From contig CAUEEP010000245.1 in NCBI GenBank assembly GCA_958450365.1, positions 124,001 through 188,000 on the forward strand: a DNA stretch of 64,000 bases, read 5' to 3'. The notes under the pieces were generated by a model. It was not told the DNA's origin, made no database searches, and saw only the letters and a program-made list of their open reading frames with translations. The DNA comes from Mesorhabditis belari (taxonomy: Eukaryota; Nematoda; Chromadorea; Rhabditida; Rhabditidae). Below are positions 1 through 12,200 of the stretch, one piece after another (within the stretch, counting starts at the first letter, position 1; each line of letters begins with the position of its first letter). The position numbers and the translations under genes are program-made.

Positions 1-136
1 TCAAAGATATGGCAAATAAAAAAGACACGGGAATGAAGTTTTAAGCGTCGACAACTTGGGTCTCTTCAACCGGCATTTGGTGAAAGATATGCGATGCTAA
101 AACCTGGTAAGTCTCATTAAAAAGAAATAATTTTAC

Positions 137-1008
137 CTAAATCATCGTCCTTTTTGTTGAGAATTGCTTGAGGTCAAGCGGAGGTAGTCGAGACGATGGA
201 GTAAGCAACTCATTGAGCGTATCCACGGTTGGCACAATTTCTTCGAGTAAAAGCTAAAACAACTCAGCTATAACTAACAATCATTTAAACCCAACCTGTA
301 TTCGCACAACTTCGTCTCGTAATTGTGTAACATGAGCAAGGGCACCCCTAAGCCGGTCGTATCTAAATTAAAACTGTGATGATATCGTGAAGAAAATGAG
401 GATTTACTTTTTACGTCGCTCCAATAACTTTGCAGCAATACCAGCCGAGGTAACATCAACCTAAAATCAATAACAAGGTTTTGATTTCAAAATAATTACT
501 GACCGTTTTGATGAGTTGAGTTATTCTTCCCTGTTCTTGTGCAATCCCCTGAGCCTGACCGTGCAGATGTGATTGCAGCCTTACGGACAAACGCCAAAGT
601 GGTCTAAAAGTTAAAAGTATACATATAAAAATTGAATGTTTGAAAAATGAACCCACCGATAAGAGAAAAGATTTTGATTATCCATTACAAGTCTTCTACC
701 AGCAGGAACCGTGTCTCGCAATATTGGTAGAAAACGGGGAATGTCCTACAAAACGTTTTAACTGATTACACCTAAAATACTGCAACATACCATTAATCTC
801 TTATAATCGGGATCATCATTTGGATCGATTAGCTTTGATTGCCCATCGGAAACCTTGACTATGCCGCCGACTTTCTTGACGCTTGCTAAAGAACAATCTC
901 CAAATTGTCTCAAAAATTACGCTTACCTCGATTTGATAGAAATGAAAAAGTAGAAGTGGATGGTTGAGTAGAGTTTGAAGGACCAGACGCTGATTGTTCA
1001 TTACCCAT
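137..1008 (-). CDS. sam-4: BORC complex subunit 5 (myrlysin / SAM-4), 7 exons
   Basis: Seven exons (927-1008, 791-885, 657-745, 504-603, 408-460, 296-347, 137-253) join in consistent phase to 195 residues plus a TAG stop, almost the length of human BORCS5 (196). The start MGNEQS places Gly2 for N-myristoylation, as in BORCS5 (MGSEQS). A low-complexity Ser/Thr segment follows, then a region ending ...DPNDDPDYKRLMDIPRF that matches the family's DPDV..L..IP.F element. The rest is helical coiled-coil-like sequence, with EEIVPTVDTLNELL near the C-terminus matching the family's PLLDRLN motif. In known biology BORC sits on the lysosome and synaptic-vesicle precursor membrane and recruits ARL8 and kinesin; worm SAM-4 is needed for axonal vesicle transport. 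The ATG lies 77 bp below the stop of the upstream gene, preceded by TTTTGCTAG, a probable trans-splice acceptor, so it is likely the last gene of an operon. Identification is by remembered family motifs. Confidence 0.9.
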
Positions 1009-1084
1009 TGTTGCGCAATGAATATGCCTAGCAAAATTGAAAAATTAAAACAGAAAAGAGTTGTTGCTTACCTGTTTGAAAAAT

Positions 1085-1478
1085 TTAATGAGAAACTGGT
1101 CCTCCGAGATGGATGCGTTCGATCGCAGCGTCAGTCCACTTTTGAGCGGCTTCAATAGCGTTCTCCTAAAAGAAGAAAATCTGCCTCAATTAAACAAGCT
1201 GTATAATTGTAAAAAAATTACCCACCTTGTTGGCCAAAGTTGCCGGGAGGGCGTCCGCGTCCGGATCGGGAACGTGCTCTCGCGGGATTGGAATCACCTC
1301 CTGAAAAAAAACACAGAATACAAACTTTAACAAATAATTTACCTTTGGCAATTTATGAGTAATCCACTCCGAATCGATGTAGCCAAACACGTGGTTCCAC
1401 TAAATTCAAGAATTTTGCATAAACGACAATAACAACGACTACCTGAATATGCGAATCTACTTTTTGATCAAGGCTCAT
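1085..1478 (-). CDS. Unrecognised 82-residue protein in operon-like position
   Basis: Four exons (1443-1478, 1343-1399, 1226-1300, 1085-1165), all in phase 0, give an 82-residue protein starting MSLDQKVDSHIQ, with WNHVFGYIDSEW in the second exon and ending HLGGPVSH before TAA. I do not recognise the family. The middle is rich in Pro and acidic residues (REHVPDPDADALP) and the last exon is a predicted amphipathic helix with an Ala/Glu/Lys-rich face. No signal peptide or membrane segment is visible. The ATG is preceded by TTTTTAG sixteen bases upstream, a good trans-splice acceptor. The gene lies 275 bp downstream of GNA1 and 77 bp upstream of BORCS5. Exact exon phasing and bounded introns make it likely to be a real gene. 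Small size and composition resemble accessory subunits of mitochondrial or vesicle complexes, but that is only a guess. Confidence 0.7.
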
Positions 1479-1752
1479 CTAACTGACGGAGAATCTAAAA
1501 ACAAGTTAAAATGGACAAATTTCCATTCACAAGAGACAAATACTTTTGACCATTTAACTGATAAGCTGATTTGAATAATTAGTCAAAATTTTTATTCAAT
1601 TATAACTGGAAAAGTATTATGCATAAGCATAAGCAAAGGGTATCACATTATGCAGGGAATGAAGGCACACAGGAGGATTCAAATCAAACAACATAAAAAT
1701 CTTAAAGAAACTACAAAAGAATTCTAATGGCTGCAATCTATAGTACTTTATT

Positions 1753-2648
1753 TTAAATTTTGCTTTGCTCAACTTCTGGGGCTGTCTCGAGTGTATCATT
1801 GGTCGGTGAAATGGTAATATCCTTGTCAAACCTAAGCACTTTAAGTATAAGAAAAACAAAGATAAAGCTACCTTTGAACAAGGAAATTGTTTCCTTCGTC
1901 TTTCTTGAAACCGTTAAGCTCATAGAAAGGAATGAGAGAATCCTTGCACTCCAATGAGATCTTGTAAACACCAAACTAATAATAAAGTAAATAATAACAA
2001 CTGGAAAGCAAAAACGTTACCAGCTTAGCGAGCGACACGAGAACTCGATTTAGCAAGGCTCCAAGTTTACGGCCTCGCATATCATGCCGAATAACCTAAT
2101 ATTGTTTATATTGAAAAGGTAAAACAAAGAAAAAATAAACTCACAACGTCTTCAATTCGAGCACGTGCACCAGCTGCATGAATGAACTTCCATTCAAGAA
2201 CGAGAGTTGCCGAACCGACAAGTTGATGAGTGCTAGAAAAAAACTTAACGGTTAGTTTCTTAGCAAATCCAAAGACAAGATACCTCGTCTCTTCAATCAC
2301 GACAACGTAGTAAGAGGTGGGACGAGTGTCAGCCATGGTGCGGAAACGCGTAACGAAGTTTTCCCGAGTCACATCACCAACCCGTGTCAACTGAGAGAGC
2401 AGGGAAAGAAATCTAAAAAGTCTCTTCAGTTTTTCAATCTTTTAATTCAAATAAAACTGACCCCTTGTCGTAATCTCCGATGTTGAGTGGACGAACAACA
2501 AATCCTTCCGGAACATCACCAGTAAGCGTTGAAGAAAGCAAAGCCGAGGAAAACATCGAACCCAAAATCCAAAGACTTTTTAACAAATTTCAAAGTTAAT
2601 ACCTTCATCCTGAAGAGAAACATCGTTGTGTGGTGGCAGGAAAACCAT
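1753..2648 (-). CDS. GNA1: Glucosamine 6-phosphate N-acetyltransferase (GNAT fold)
   Basis: Makes N-acetylglucosamine-6-phosphate from glucosamine-6-phosphate and acetyl-CoA, a step of UDP-GlcNAc synthesis for chitin and N-glycans. Secure exons are 2462-2556, 2284-2412, 2145-2232, 2021-2095, 1872-1975 and 1753-1831, in consistent phase, giving 189 residues from the ATG at 2556 (MFSSALL). Family landmarks in order: VRPLNIGDYDKGFLSLLSQL, SYYVVVIEE, VGSATLVLEWKFIHAAG, R.RIEDVV, then RGRKLG (the Q/RxxGxG/A acetyl-CoA loop), VYKISLEC and FYELNGF. The usual C-terminus is extended by an acidic tail ending EVEQSKI. The 5' end is uncertain: an upstream open exon (2603-2648, MVFLPPHNDVSLQDE) has a good donor, but the only acceptor after it (AAAAAG) gives the wrong frame. 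Either the ATG at 2556 is the start or there is an indel here. It lies about 600 bp below the DOCK stop and is the first gene of the compact cluster. Confidence 0.92.
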
Positions 2649-3258
2649 TTTGTTAAAGTTCTCTAAAAGAAAGAGCTTTGTAAAGTCAATAGTCAACTTT
2701 CAAGAGATGAAAATGAAAAAGCAATTAGCGGATCTAGTTCTTTTCTTTTCAAAGTTTATTATGAATCAAAATAGCACCAGAAAAATTGTTTTATGACAAA
2801 TTTTAAGGGGGATAATGCCTTTTGAGAACGATCAACACAAATACAGCTGACCCGAGCTCTAATAAATAGATTTCTTAAAGCAATATTTACAAGAGATGTC
2901 TTGAGAACAAAGTAGAAAAGCTCCGAAAGTTGCACATTTCAAAACTTGCACAAAATAAAGAAAGTGATAACTTCTCACTGATAAGCAAGTAACGCAAATT
3001 TCAACATTCTAAATAGAGACTCAAAAGATATTCAGCTAAAAGGCTGCAATTTACCGTACTTTCGCAATAAAATAGAGCAATTCACAATAGAGCACTTTTT
3101 AGGAGGCAAAAAACGTATTTTAAACATTCGTAGCCAGTCCGAGATCACTGGCGAAGAGAAAAACTTCGTTTTGTCCCTGGAATTGTTGTTTTTGAAAGTT
3201 GTGATAGAGTTTAGCCACACAAGTAGCCACTATTCTATATCCAACTACATCAAACCTA
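2649..3258. other. Intergenic stretch between DOCK and GNA1
   Basis: AT-rich sequence with no reading frame that has splice sites or recognisable homology. It presumably holds the DOCK 3' untranslated region and the GNA1 promoter or trans-splice region. The short frames read through here are not supported. Confidence 0.5.
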
Positions 3259-6200
3259 CTATACGGATATTGTGGAAAGGCGCTGGAAATGGATTCAAAT
3301 TGGTTTCCGGTCTATTTTCTTTTGAAACCTCACCGAATTCGGGAGATCCCTTTCACTGTTGCGGTCTCGAGTGCGAATCGGCGTCCCCAAAATGGGCGCC
3401 ATTCGCTTGCTGAACTCGTCATAGTTTCGTTGCAACTCGTTCTAAAGTGGGATTTGTTTATGAATGTTTTCACTCAAGCACCTGATAGGCCAATTGATCG
3501 GGTTGGATGAGTTGCTTGTTTAACATCAAAGCGTCACAGCATTTCTTGCTGAAATTTTGCATTGTTATTTGATGTTATTTGATCAACCAATTGCTGGTAT
3601 CGTTAACTGTAACTATGAGTGTTCCCTAGCTCTATTTGTTGATCCAAAAGAATTTTGAATGGCTTATTTGTGAAGATCGGGTGTTGACTTGAAATCAGCT
3701 AGTCAAACCCAAGCTTTAATGGATTATGAACTTTACAGTTACATTGCAATACCTAAAATCTTTGAAGCAAAGCCGGAGCTTGTTTTGCAGTCGATCAACG
3801 GGTTTGCCCCGTTCATCCAATGCACAATTGACGAGGAACACGTTGGCCACCTAGATATCGTTTAATTATTGGTTAATCTACTAGATACTAGACATGGACG
3901 CTAAAAACTACAAGGTCAAACTATAAACCCTTGTAGAATTACGTAGAATAGATATTTTTAAAAACTTTGCCATCTTTTGGCATTCGAATGACACTAAAAC
4001 CAAGAAAATTCATAATTTTTACTCTGAGAACAAACCATTTATAGCTATTTGTAGTCTACCCTGGAAAAACTTCATATCTCAGTGTCAAGAACATGATTTG
4101 GCCTGATTTTGGTGTCATTCGAAAGCCTACAGTTTGCCCAATTCCTTGGTAAAAAAGTTTTCAAAAATATTCATTCTGAACGTTTCTACAAGGGTTTATA
4201 GTCTGACCTTGTAGTTTGTAGTGTCCATGTTCATCGTTTTGTTCAATACCTGGATTGGCCCTTGATTCACTTGGGTGCCAATGCAACCTTGCACCACCAT
4301 TTGGAGCATTTTTGCATCTGGTGGCGATTGTGACATTGCCGCGCAGAGTTCTCGAGTCTAAAAGGCTCAATGCTTGATTTGATTATCACGAGTCGAATCT
4401 CTAATCACCTTTCTTTCAATGTCTTCAATTGCGACTTCAATCGGCGTGAGAACTTTTTGCTCCTTTTGGACGACTCGAATTCTCGACTTCACGTATGGGA
4501 ATCTAAAATTCGTTGTACTTTTTCATACAAATTTTACATACGCATTTTGTGTTGTGAGAATGGTTCTCCTTTTGTATTGATCTTTCAGATCTCCGTGCGC
4601 TTTTCCATCTCGAGTAAACGGAGTGGCAAAGATGAATCTGGAAATAATTGATTCAGTTACAAGTCGATTTCTTTTGCTACCTCTTCACATTGTGACTTCT
4701 TTCATAATGTGTGGGTCGACGTCGTTTCTCCCATTTCTCAAAGTATGGCTCGACATAGGTGATCTGGAGGTAGGCTTTCGACGAGCTGTGAGCAGTACGG
4801 ACGACCTGAATAGATTACGGTAACTTTAGCTACAATATAAATACTATATAAAAGAGCAATGTCTATCCGTCCGTCTGTACGGGCTTTTTCTCAGCCATCT
4901 TTAGGCCAAAAACACTGAAATTCTTTAAAAAGTCTCAAAATCTAATATAGTTGTGACATTCAAATAAAAGCTTTAAAAAGTCATGATTAAGTGCCAATAC
5001 GGGGCCCGGACCGGATCGAACCCAGACCGTGTGGCCTGCAGACAAGCACGCTCTCGACTCCATCACGGCGAGCCCAAACGCCTGCCAAAAAAACCCGTTT
5101 TTAAGCCATCCAGCCAGAAAATCCCGCTGTTAGGTTAAGCTAATAAGCTTACGGTCTTAATAGTAGCTAGTTTACAGTATAAATAACTACGCCGTATCCA
5201 CTTTTATCTACCAGTTTTGCTTAGTTCTTTAAAGTATAGCCATAATATATCAGCAATAATTGTGTCATTTTCTATCATTTCCGAATCTCTCATACATTAT
5301 TGCTATCCTTGATCACTTCAACCGTTCCATGCCCGAAACGATCCGAATAGAAAGCCTCCAAACGAGACGAGATCTCAGATAACTTTGTAAATGGTGGCTC
5401 CTAAAATTTGCATAATTTCAAAACATCTTTATATTCAGATTCAATTCAGATTATCGATTCCAAGCCCACCTTGTAAATGTATTCCTCTCCATCGAGATCC
5501 CCAAATTTCTCTCCATAGAAACCCACGCGGAAATACGTGCCAAAGCAACGTTTATCGGCACTAAAATGAAAATATTACGCTATATTATGCATTTTATACG
5601 TTATTGATTAGTTTTCAATCATTTAACACTTCTAAATGCTAATATTTCTACCTAGCCAACGGGCTTCCCCACATATCGGCCGCGTTATCCAGCACACAAA
5701 TAGAGGGCTCGATTTTCGATAAAGAAGCTGAAATATTCTAATTTTAAAATGATATACATACTGAATATCTATTCGTTTTCAAAAAAATCTATAAATTCAT
5801 TTGAAAATCCGTCAAAAACCCACTCGAAAGTCTCAAATGAATGGCGGCGAGCCGTTGAAAATCTCTCCACTCCCAAACGATTGGCTCGATTACCTGAAGT
5901 CTTTTAATAGAATACATTTTTACTTGTTTCTTTATTTCCTTGTCTTTTATTTTCTTTTCTTTTCTTTTATTTTCAAACCTTATACAGATGTGGTAAAGCC
6001 TCGTACATTCCAGCTTTCTCCAAGAGATTCGCTCCTCTTTCCACCAAATGAACAAGTCCTTCGGCGGAGAAATGCCGCGACTCACAAATGCCCTCCACTT
6101 CGGGACTAAATTAGGATTTGAAAAGAAGTATTTTAAAGTTTAAATTGTAGCTGTTTAGTCTAATAAGCTAATGGAATTATAATAAAGAATGTAGAAATTT

Positions 6201-9200
6201 TTTAACATCAGGCTATTAAGTTTGGCCTCAATTTACATTTCCATCGCAAAAAACAAACCTATATTCTACTTGTATCAAAGCACAAGTTCAAAAGCTTATT
6301 TTAAATTCAAATTACTAAATTACAAAAAGTTATGGAATAAAGGTGGGCAAAATCACTAAGAATAAGTAGACAAAATTAACTGAATATCTTGAATATCTTG
6401 AAGATGACTAATTTTTGAGTAATTTCTTATTCTAAACCTTGCAAAACTATACACTATACGATCAATTTAACATTCTAAACCTTGCAAAATCGAACTAGAA
6501 TTGACAATTGATGTTTTTTTTCTTTCATTTTACCTCACAACATCATCAGAAACGGCACTCTCCTCCAGTATATTCTCACTGATTTCCCCGAAATCAACGG
6601 CTCCTTTTGGATAGTATCTAAAAAAATGCAATTATAAGCATTACTTATACAAATATTTATCAAATCTTAAAGCAATAAACTCATAAAATAATCTTTTCTT
6701 AAACTTTTTCTATTCTTAAACTTTTTCTCAACGAACTCTTCAATATTCGTCATCGCTAGATACTCAGCCACCAGAGCAGCTGCGTGAATGATGCAAAGAG
6801 CCGACTCTGAAAAGTTTAGGTTAATATAAGTCGGTTAATATTAGTCGGTTAATATAAGACGTATATTTACCAATTTAGATGTATCAGTAACTTTATGTTC
6901 AAAAAGATCCCACCAGCATGAAGGCCAGCATCGGCTTGTCTTGACGCCATATTCAGCAACCAGGTCACTCTGAAAATTTCCCATAAAATCCTCGAAAATG
7001 ATCCGCCTTAAATCCTGCCTTAAATCCGGGTTATTCTGATAGCCTTTTGCCACTCGGTACATCAAATCGATCGTCATGTGAAAATCGTTCGCGAACTCTT
7101 TCATTTTCACCGTATCCGATAGAATCATGTGCAAATTGAAGATCAAGTCTTTCACCTAAAAGCAAAATAGAATAAAAGCCATCATTAATGTCTTTCTCAA
7201 CATCATTTCTTCTAGAGTAGCAAATAAACTGTAATCATTTGGCTTTTTTTGTTTCTTGATTGGCTTTAGCGGGGATCGAACCCGGGAGTGGCGTTTGGAA
7301 AAGAAAGCCGTTAGCCACTCGGCCACGCCCACCTGCTCGCGGAAACTCGTTCCAGTCCTAGTGTATGGGTCGGCGTTTTCCTGATCAGCGTAAAGGAGAA
7401 CCGTTTTGAGACTACGGCGAAGGCATTCCTCGTTCAACCAAACTCCCAATCTAGAAATTATTTGTAAATCTTTCAAATTGTTGATTAAGTAGCTGATTTT
7501 GGTTTAGAAAAACACTGCAATCATTGCTTTCTCCAGGAGATAACTGTTCAATCTAGTGAAATTAACAAAACTTTACAATTCATTTAATGATTTCATTTAA
7601 TGATTTCATTTAACGACTTCATTTAACGACTTTATCACAGTATACAGTATGACGATGATTCTTTTTAAATCAATCATTTTCTTTTGCATAAATGAATACC
7701 TTGTTCCATTTGAGACAAGAGTTGAGAGGGACATGGTCACGTGCATTTTCACACGAGCCAAGCTTTCACCTGAAGATTTTTTTTCTAATGTAATTTATTT
7801 AAACAAATAAGGAGCTGATTTTGGTTTAGAAAAACGCTGTAATCATTGCTTCATTCTTAAACAACCTAAGTAAATTTTGAGAGTAGATTCTAGTAAATCT
7901 CCAGTGCTTACCGTATTTCTTCGAATAGAAGGCCGGGCAAAGAGTATCATCGCGTACTCGTAGTCCTGCGTAGCAGCCCTTTTTAAAATTTCTTTTCTGC
8001 ATAAAAGCTTTCAATCAAGTGCTATAGAGCTGGAAAATGGCTTAAAAATCTGTTAGTTCATGTCGTATTTTTGAGTCATTTTCCAGCCCTATAGCACTTC
8101 ATTGAAAGCTTTTATGCAGAGAAGAAATTTTAAAAAGGGCTGCTACGCAGGAGTACGCGATGATACTCTTTACCCGGTCTTCTATTCGAAGAAATACGAT
8201 ACATTAATTTCTTTAAATAAAAAACTCACCTGATTCCCATGCCTCTCGGAACAGCTGGAAAATGCTGGCAGCTGCCTGAAAGGGGAAAATTTTTAGCTAA
8301 AGAGAAAAGTTGAGGTTATGAATTTAGAAAATTTACAGTAATTGATAAAGGGTACTATAGGTTTTGGATTACTGTAATTGATACTGTAGAAAGATTACTG
8401 TAATTGATACTGTAGTTCAACCTGTGATCGTATGATCGGCAAGCGGAAAGCACAGTGACGCAAGAGTTGCAAAGTCAACTCGGCACATTGCTCGGTTTCC
8501 TAAAAAAGAATCAGTTCGAATCAGTTATCGAATCAGTTATCAAATCAGTTATCAAATCAGTTATCGAATCAATTTAAAAGGTAAAAGTTTAATTAAAGTT
8601 AATTTAGTTTAGTTAATGAATGAATTTGTAAACTTTAAACTTTAAAAACTTTAGTAAAAACAAAAAAAAAATGATTGAGTGTTTAACCTGTTCAAAAATC
8701 ATTTCGGGAAACTTTGTGACAAGCGCTCGTTGTGATGCGAAAACGCATTCAAGCGTTTGAACCGATTGCTCACATGAGAGCATGTGTAACTGAAAAAAAA
8801 AACAATAAATATATGCAAATTTTTCTTTGCGAACGAACCAACACACGGAGGACAATCGGTAGAGCGAAAGTGAGATGATCCGAGCCGGGCATTGAGACAA
8901 CTTTCACGATCTGGAATCGATTTTTTGTTGACAAATCCTAATTCTTCAAATCTCACCATTTCAATAGTGTCCAATGCGGTGAGCACAACTTCCGAACAAG
9001 CCAGCGCTCTCAACGCTTTCTCGTCATTGTCTCGATGCGAGGATTTCTCTTTTCTCATCTTGACTCCATATTTCTTCTCGACATTCTCTTCATTGTCGAT
9101 CATTTGTGAGTCGCCCATTAAATCGTCCTAAAAGATTACTCAATCACTGAACTAATCAAATTTTCTTTATTCTTTGTTCAGGCTATCTAAAATCTTAATT

Positions 9201-12200
9201 TTAATCAAGGAAAACAATTCCTCGGTAGTATAGTGGTTAGTATCCGCGTCTGTCACATGCGAGACCCGGGTTCAATTCCCGGCCGGGGAGAAAACATTTT
9301 GCTTTTTACAAACTGTCCAATTCAATTTTCAAATCAATTCAAATCAGCTTTCACCCCACTTACCGGCGTTGTTCTATACTCAAATGAGGAAACAGCTAAT
9401 TGAAGCGCATCCAACAATCCGGACAACCTTGTCGGCGGCATTTCTCTCAAAAATGAGCGAAGCGATGTTTTCTCGACATTCCTCAACACCCAGCAGAGAC
9501 AACAAAGAAGCTAAATCGTTTTTGAATCATATTGATTTTTCTCTTAATCACCTGTGAGGTGAGCTCAGCGCTGAGGGGACTTTTGTGTGGTTGAAGGATT
9601 TGTGTATGAGTGCTATCCCTTTCTCGTGTGATCGCTGTTGATCCAATACCGGCTATTGCGAGAGCTACATCATTTGCGACATTCATTTCATCGTGATCCG
9701 CACTCAAGACTCGACTGAAATTTTGTGATGCAAGATTGGCTTTAGAATAGAAAAGCCAGCCTAAACAAACGTAGACTTGTCACTTCTAAAGTAAAACTAA
9801 AGTTTTTAGCACCCAACCTCTGCCTTGAAGCCTCTCTTCCAGCATACGGATCATGTAGTTGCGGTAAAGCATCAAGAATAATATCAATCAATGGTAGATA
9901 TAGAGTAGCAATTCGAGATCTAATAGTCGGCTCACTCAGCCTTGAATCAGCTTCGTGAGCTGCGAGAAGATTCCTCACCACACCGATTGCTCTAAATTTT
10001 TTTTTTCTGGAAAGATAAAGTCTCAAACTTTGCGTGTAAAACTCGATTATGACATGAATCGAGAACGGCGGCAAGATCGGAGAGAATCAATCCGATGAGA
10101 TAATGTCGCGAACGGAAAGCTTGACTTAATGACGGACAAAGGGAGATCGACGAGGAAACCGAGAGAGAGTCACCGGCATGAGATGACGAGCCGCTGAAAG
10201 AAGAGGTATGATTTCACATGTTATGAACTGACAAGGGACGGTCAACAGATCCAGCTCACTAAATGAAATGAGCCATAGACATTCTGACGCAGAATTTTAC
10301 GCTGATTTCTAATATCTGATTCGTTCTTGCAAAATGATTCTGAATCGCGCGCAATTTGGCAAACAAGTTTTTGGCCTCTCTTTATAAAGCTGGGGAATGG
10401 CTTCGTGGTGTAGTGGATAGTGAGTTAGGATACTGAGTAGCTGCTGAATTTCGCTCAGCGTAAAATTCTGCATCCGATGGTCAACAGACCCAGCTCATTT
10501 GGTGAGCTGGGTCTGTTGATATCATCCTGTGAATATCTTTTGATATACTAAAAATATCAATGAAATGTACATGAGATATAGGTTTGATCTTTTAAAAGCA
10601 ACTCACCGACTGCTCAAACTCGATCCACCGGGGCTTGGCGGCATTGCTTGCAAACCGGAAGTATCTGAAAGCCATTATTGTTTGTTAGCTGCGTTTTTTT
10701 CGAAAATCAACTCACTTTGTGTGGGCAATGTTGAGGGTGGAATAAATGATGGATTCGATCCATTCGATGGCATTCCAAGTGGGAAGATCCAAGACGAAAA
10801 ATGCTCATGTGAAGAAATGATTCGTAATGTGTCCAATTTGATTGACAAAAGGACTGGAGAAGCGGCTTCAGAGGAGCCACTAAAAGATGTTTTTGATTGG
10901 ATCTGCAAATGCCTCCGTGGCCAAGTGGCACTGGAAAGCCAAGTGGCTAAGTACCGTGTATCTCATTGGGGAGGTCGAGGGTTCAATACCGGCGGCCAAA
11001 GCTTTGTTTCCACTCCGGACTTTTTTCCTTTTCTACTTTTAGGGCTTACTGGTTGTGCTTGTGGATTGTTTGTATCACATTATTTGTGTGAATAAATGTA
11101 TTTTTAAAATCAAATAGTATAGGACGGACAGAAGAATGTTTCAAAGCTTGATTTGATCTACTACATCTGACCTGAGCTTGATTCTTCTTTACCTGATTTT
11201 CGTTGTGAGCACCTTGTTGAAATCACGAACCAAACTCAGCACATAGCTTCGATCCATCAACGAAAAAGAGTCTCTGAAAAAAAAAAGCATAGAATTTTTG
11301 TAATATTTTTGGTTCAGTCTTGTTAATGTTATTAAATAGATATTTTACCTCAAGAAAAATGCCCAACTGTTGGCGAGAGAAGCTGCCTGAGTTGGTTGTT
11401 GAGTGACTCGTTGAACAACCTAGAAATTTTGGGACCTAGTCAAAATAGCGCCGCCAAAACAGCGCCGTTCAAAACAGCGCCAAATTTAAAGATTTTAATG
11501 TAGATTAACCAATGCTCTTTTGGAGTTTTCCATAAAGGCTTTTTCGTTTTTCAAATCTCAAAAATTCAACAAACTTGTTCACAGATCGATGTCGAAAGAG
11601 TATCCACACATTTTATGAATCTAAAGAAGATTCTGAACTTGTAAACGACTAGAAAAATTCAGTTTCACCTTTCCGAGAATCGGGATTTCCGATTCAAATA
11701 CAGTCTGCCGGTCATTGACAGATATTCAGCGATCGATTTGATCTGAAATATTGAAATCAATCCAATAGATTGATGTTTGATGATTGAAATGATTTTTCAA
11801 TTACCAAAAGCTCGAGGAAAAACCATGCGTTGAGGTAAGCCATCTCTCTCGCTGAGCCAATGCTTTGAATCCATAAAGAAAGGATTTCTTCGTGAAGAGC
11901 CTGAAAAGTTTTAGTGATAAGGTTAGTATATCTAACCTCGCTACAGTAATCTAACTATTTTAAAACATTAAAAGTACTGCTGAGCAACGTTTTCTAAAAG
12001 AGTACCTTTTTGAAACGGCTGTAATTCTACATTCACCGTTTTCCACGTATTTTACCATACCTTGTTAACCACAAAATAGAAGTATGGTAGCTTTATTGAG
12101 CAGAGAAAATAGTTTAATCAAAAGAGTCTAGTTTGAATGAATTGTTATCTTTTATTGGGGGTTGGTGAATTGAAAACTGCCGGACTTTGAACTAAAATTA

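Larger units (their letters stand above)
3259..7440 (-). other. DHR2 (catalytic GEF) exons of the DOCK gene
   Basis: Exons in order: [19 protein letters not shown] (7.43-7.33 kb), [16 protein letters not shown] and [18 protein letters not shown] (7.15-7.0), [15 protein letters not shown] (6.8), [19 protein letters not shown] (6.6), [19 protein letters not shown] (6.1), [14 protein letters not shown] (5.9), [19 protein letters not shown] (5.5), [20 protein letters not shown] (5.35), [17 protein letters not shown] (4.75), [14 protein letters not shown] (4.6), [14 protein letters not shown] (4.4), [20 protein letters not shown] (4.3), [10 protein letters not shown] (3.8) and [13 protein letters not shown] (3.4). 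These correspond block by block to human DOCK7 as I remember it. The domain looks complete and uninterrupted by stop codons. Confidence 0.9.

Noticed and set aside
8892..9131. Plus-strand 79-codon frame
   Set aside because: Mirror of the DOCK exon encoding [20 protein letters not shown] on the minus strand.
10565..11095. Longest plus-strand frame (176 codons)
   Set aside because: It is antisense to well-supported DOCK exons ([16 protein letters not shown]) and runs through a tRNA-like sequence.
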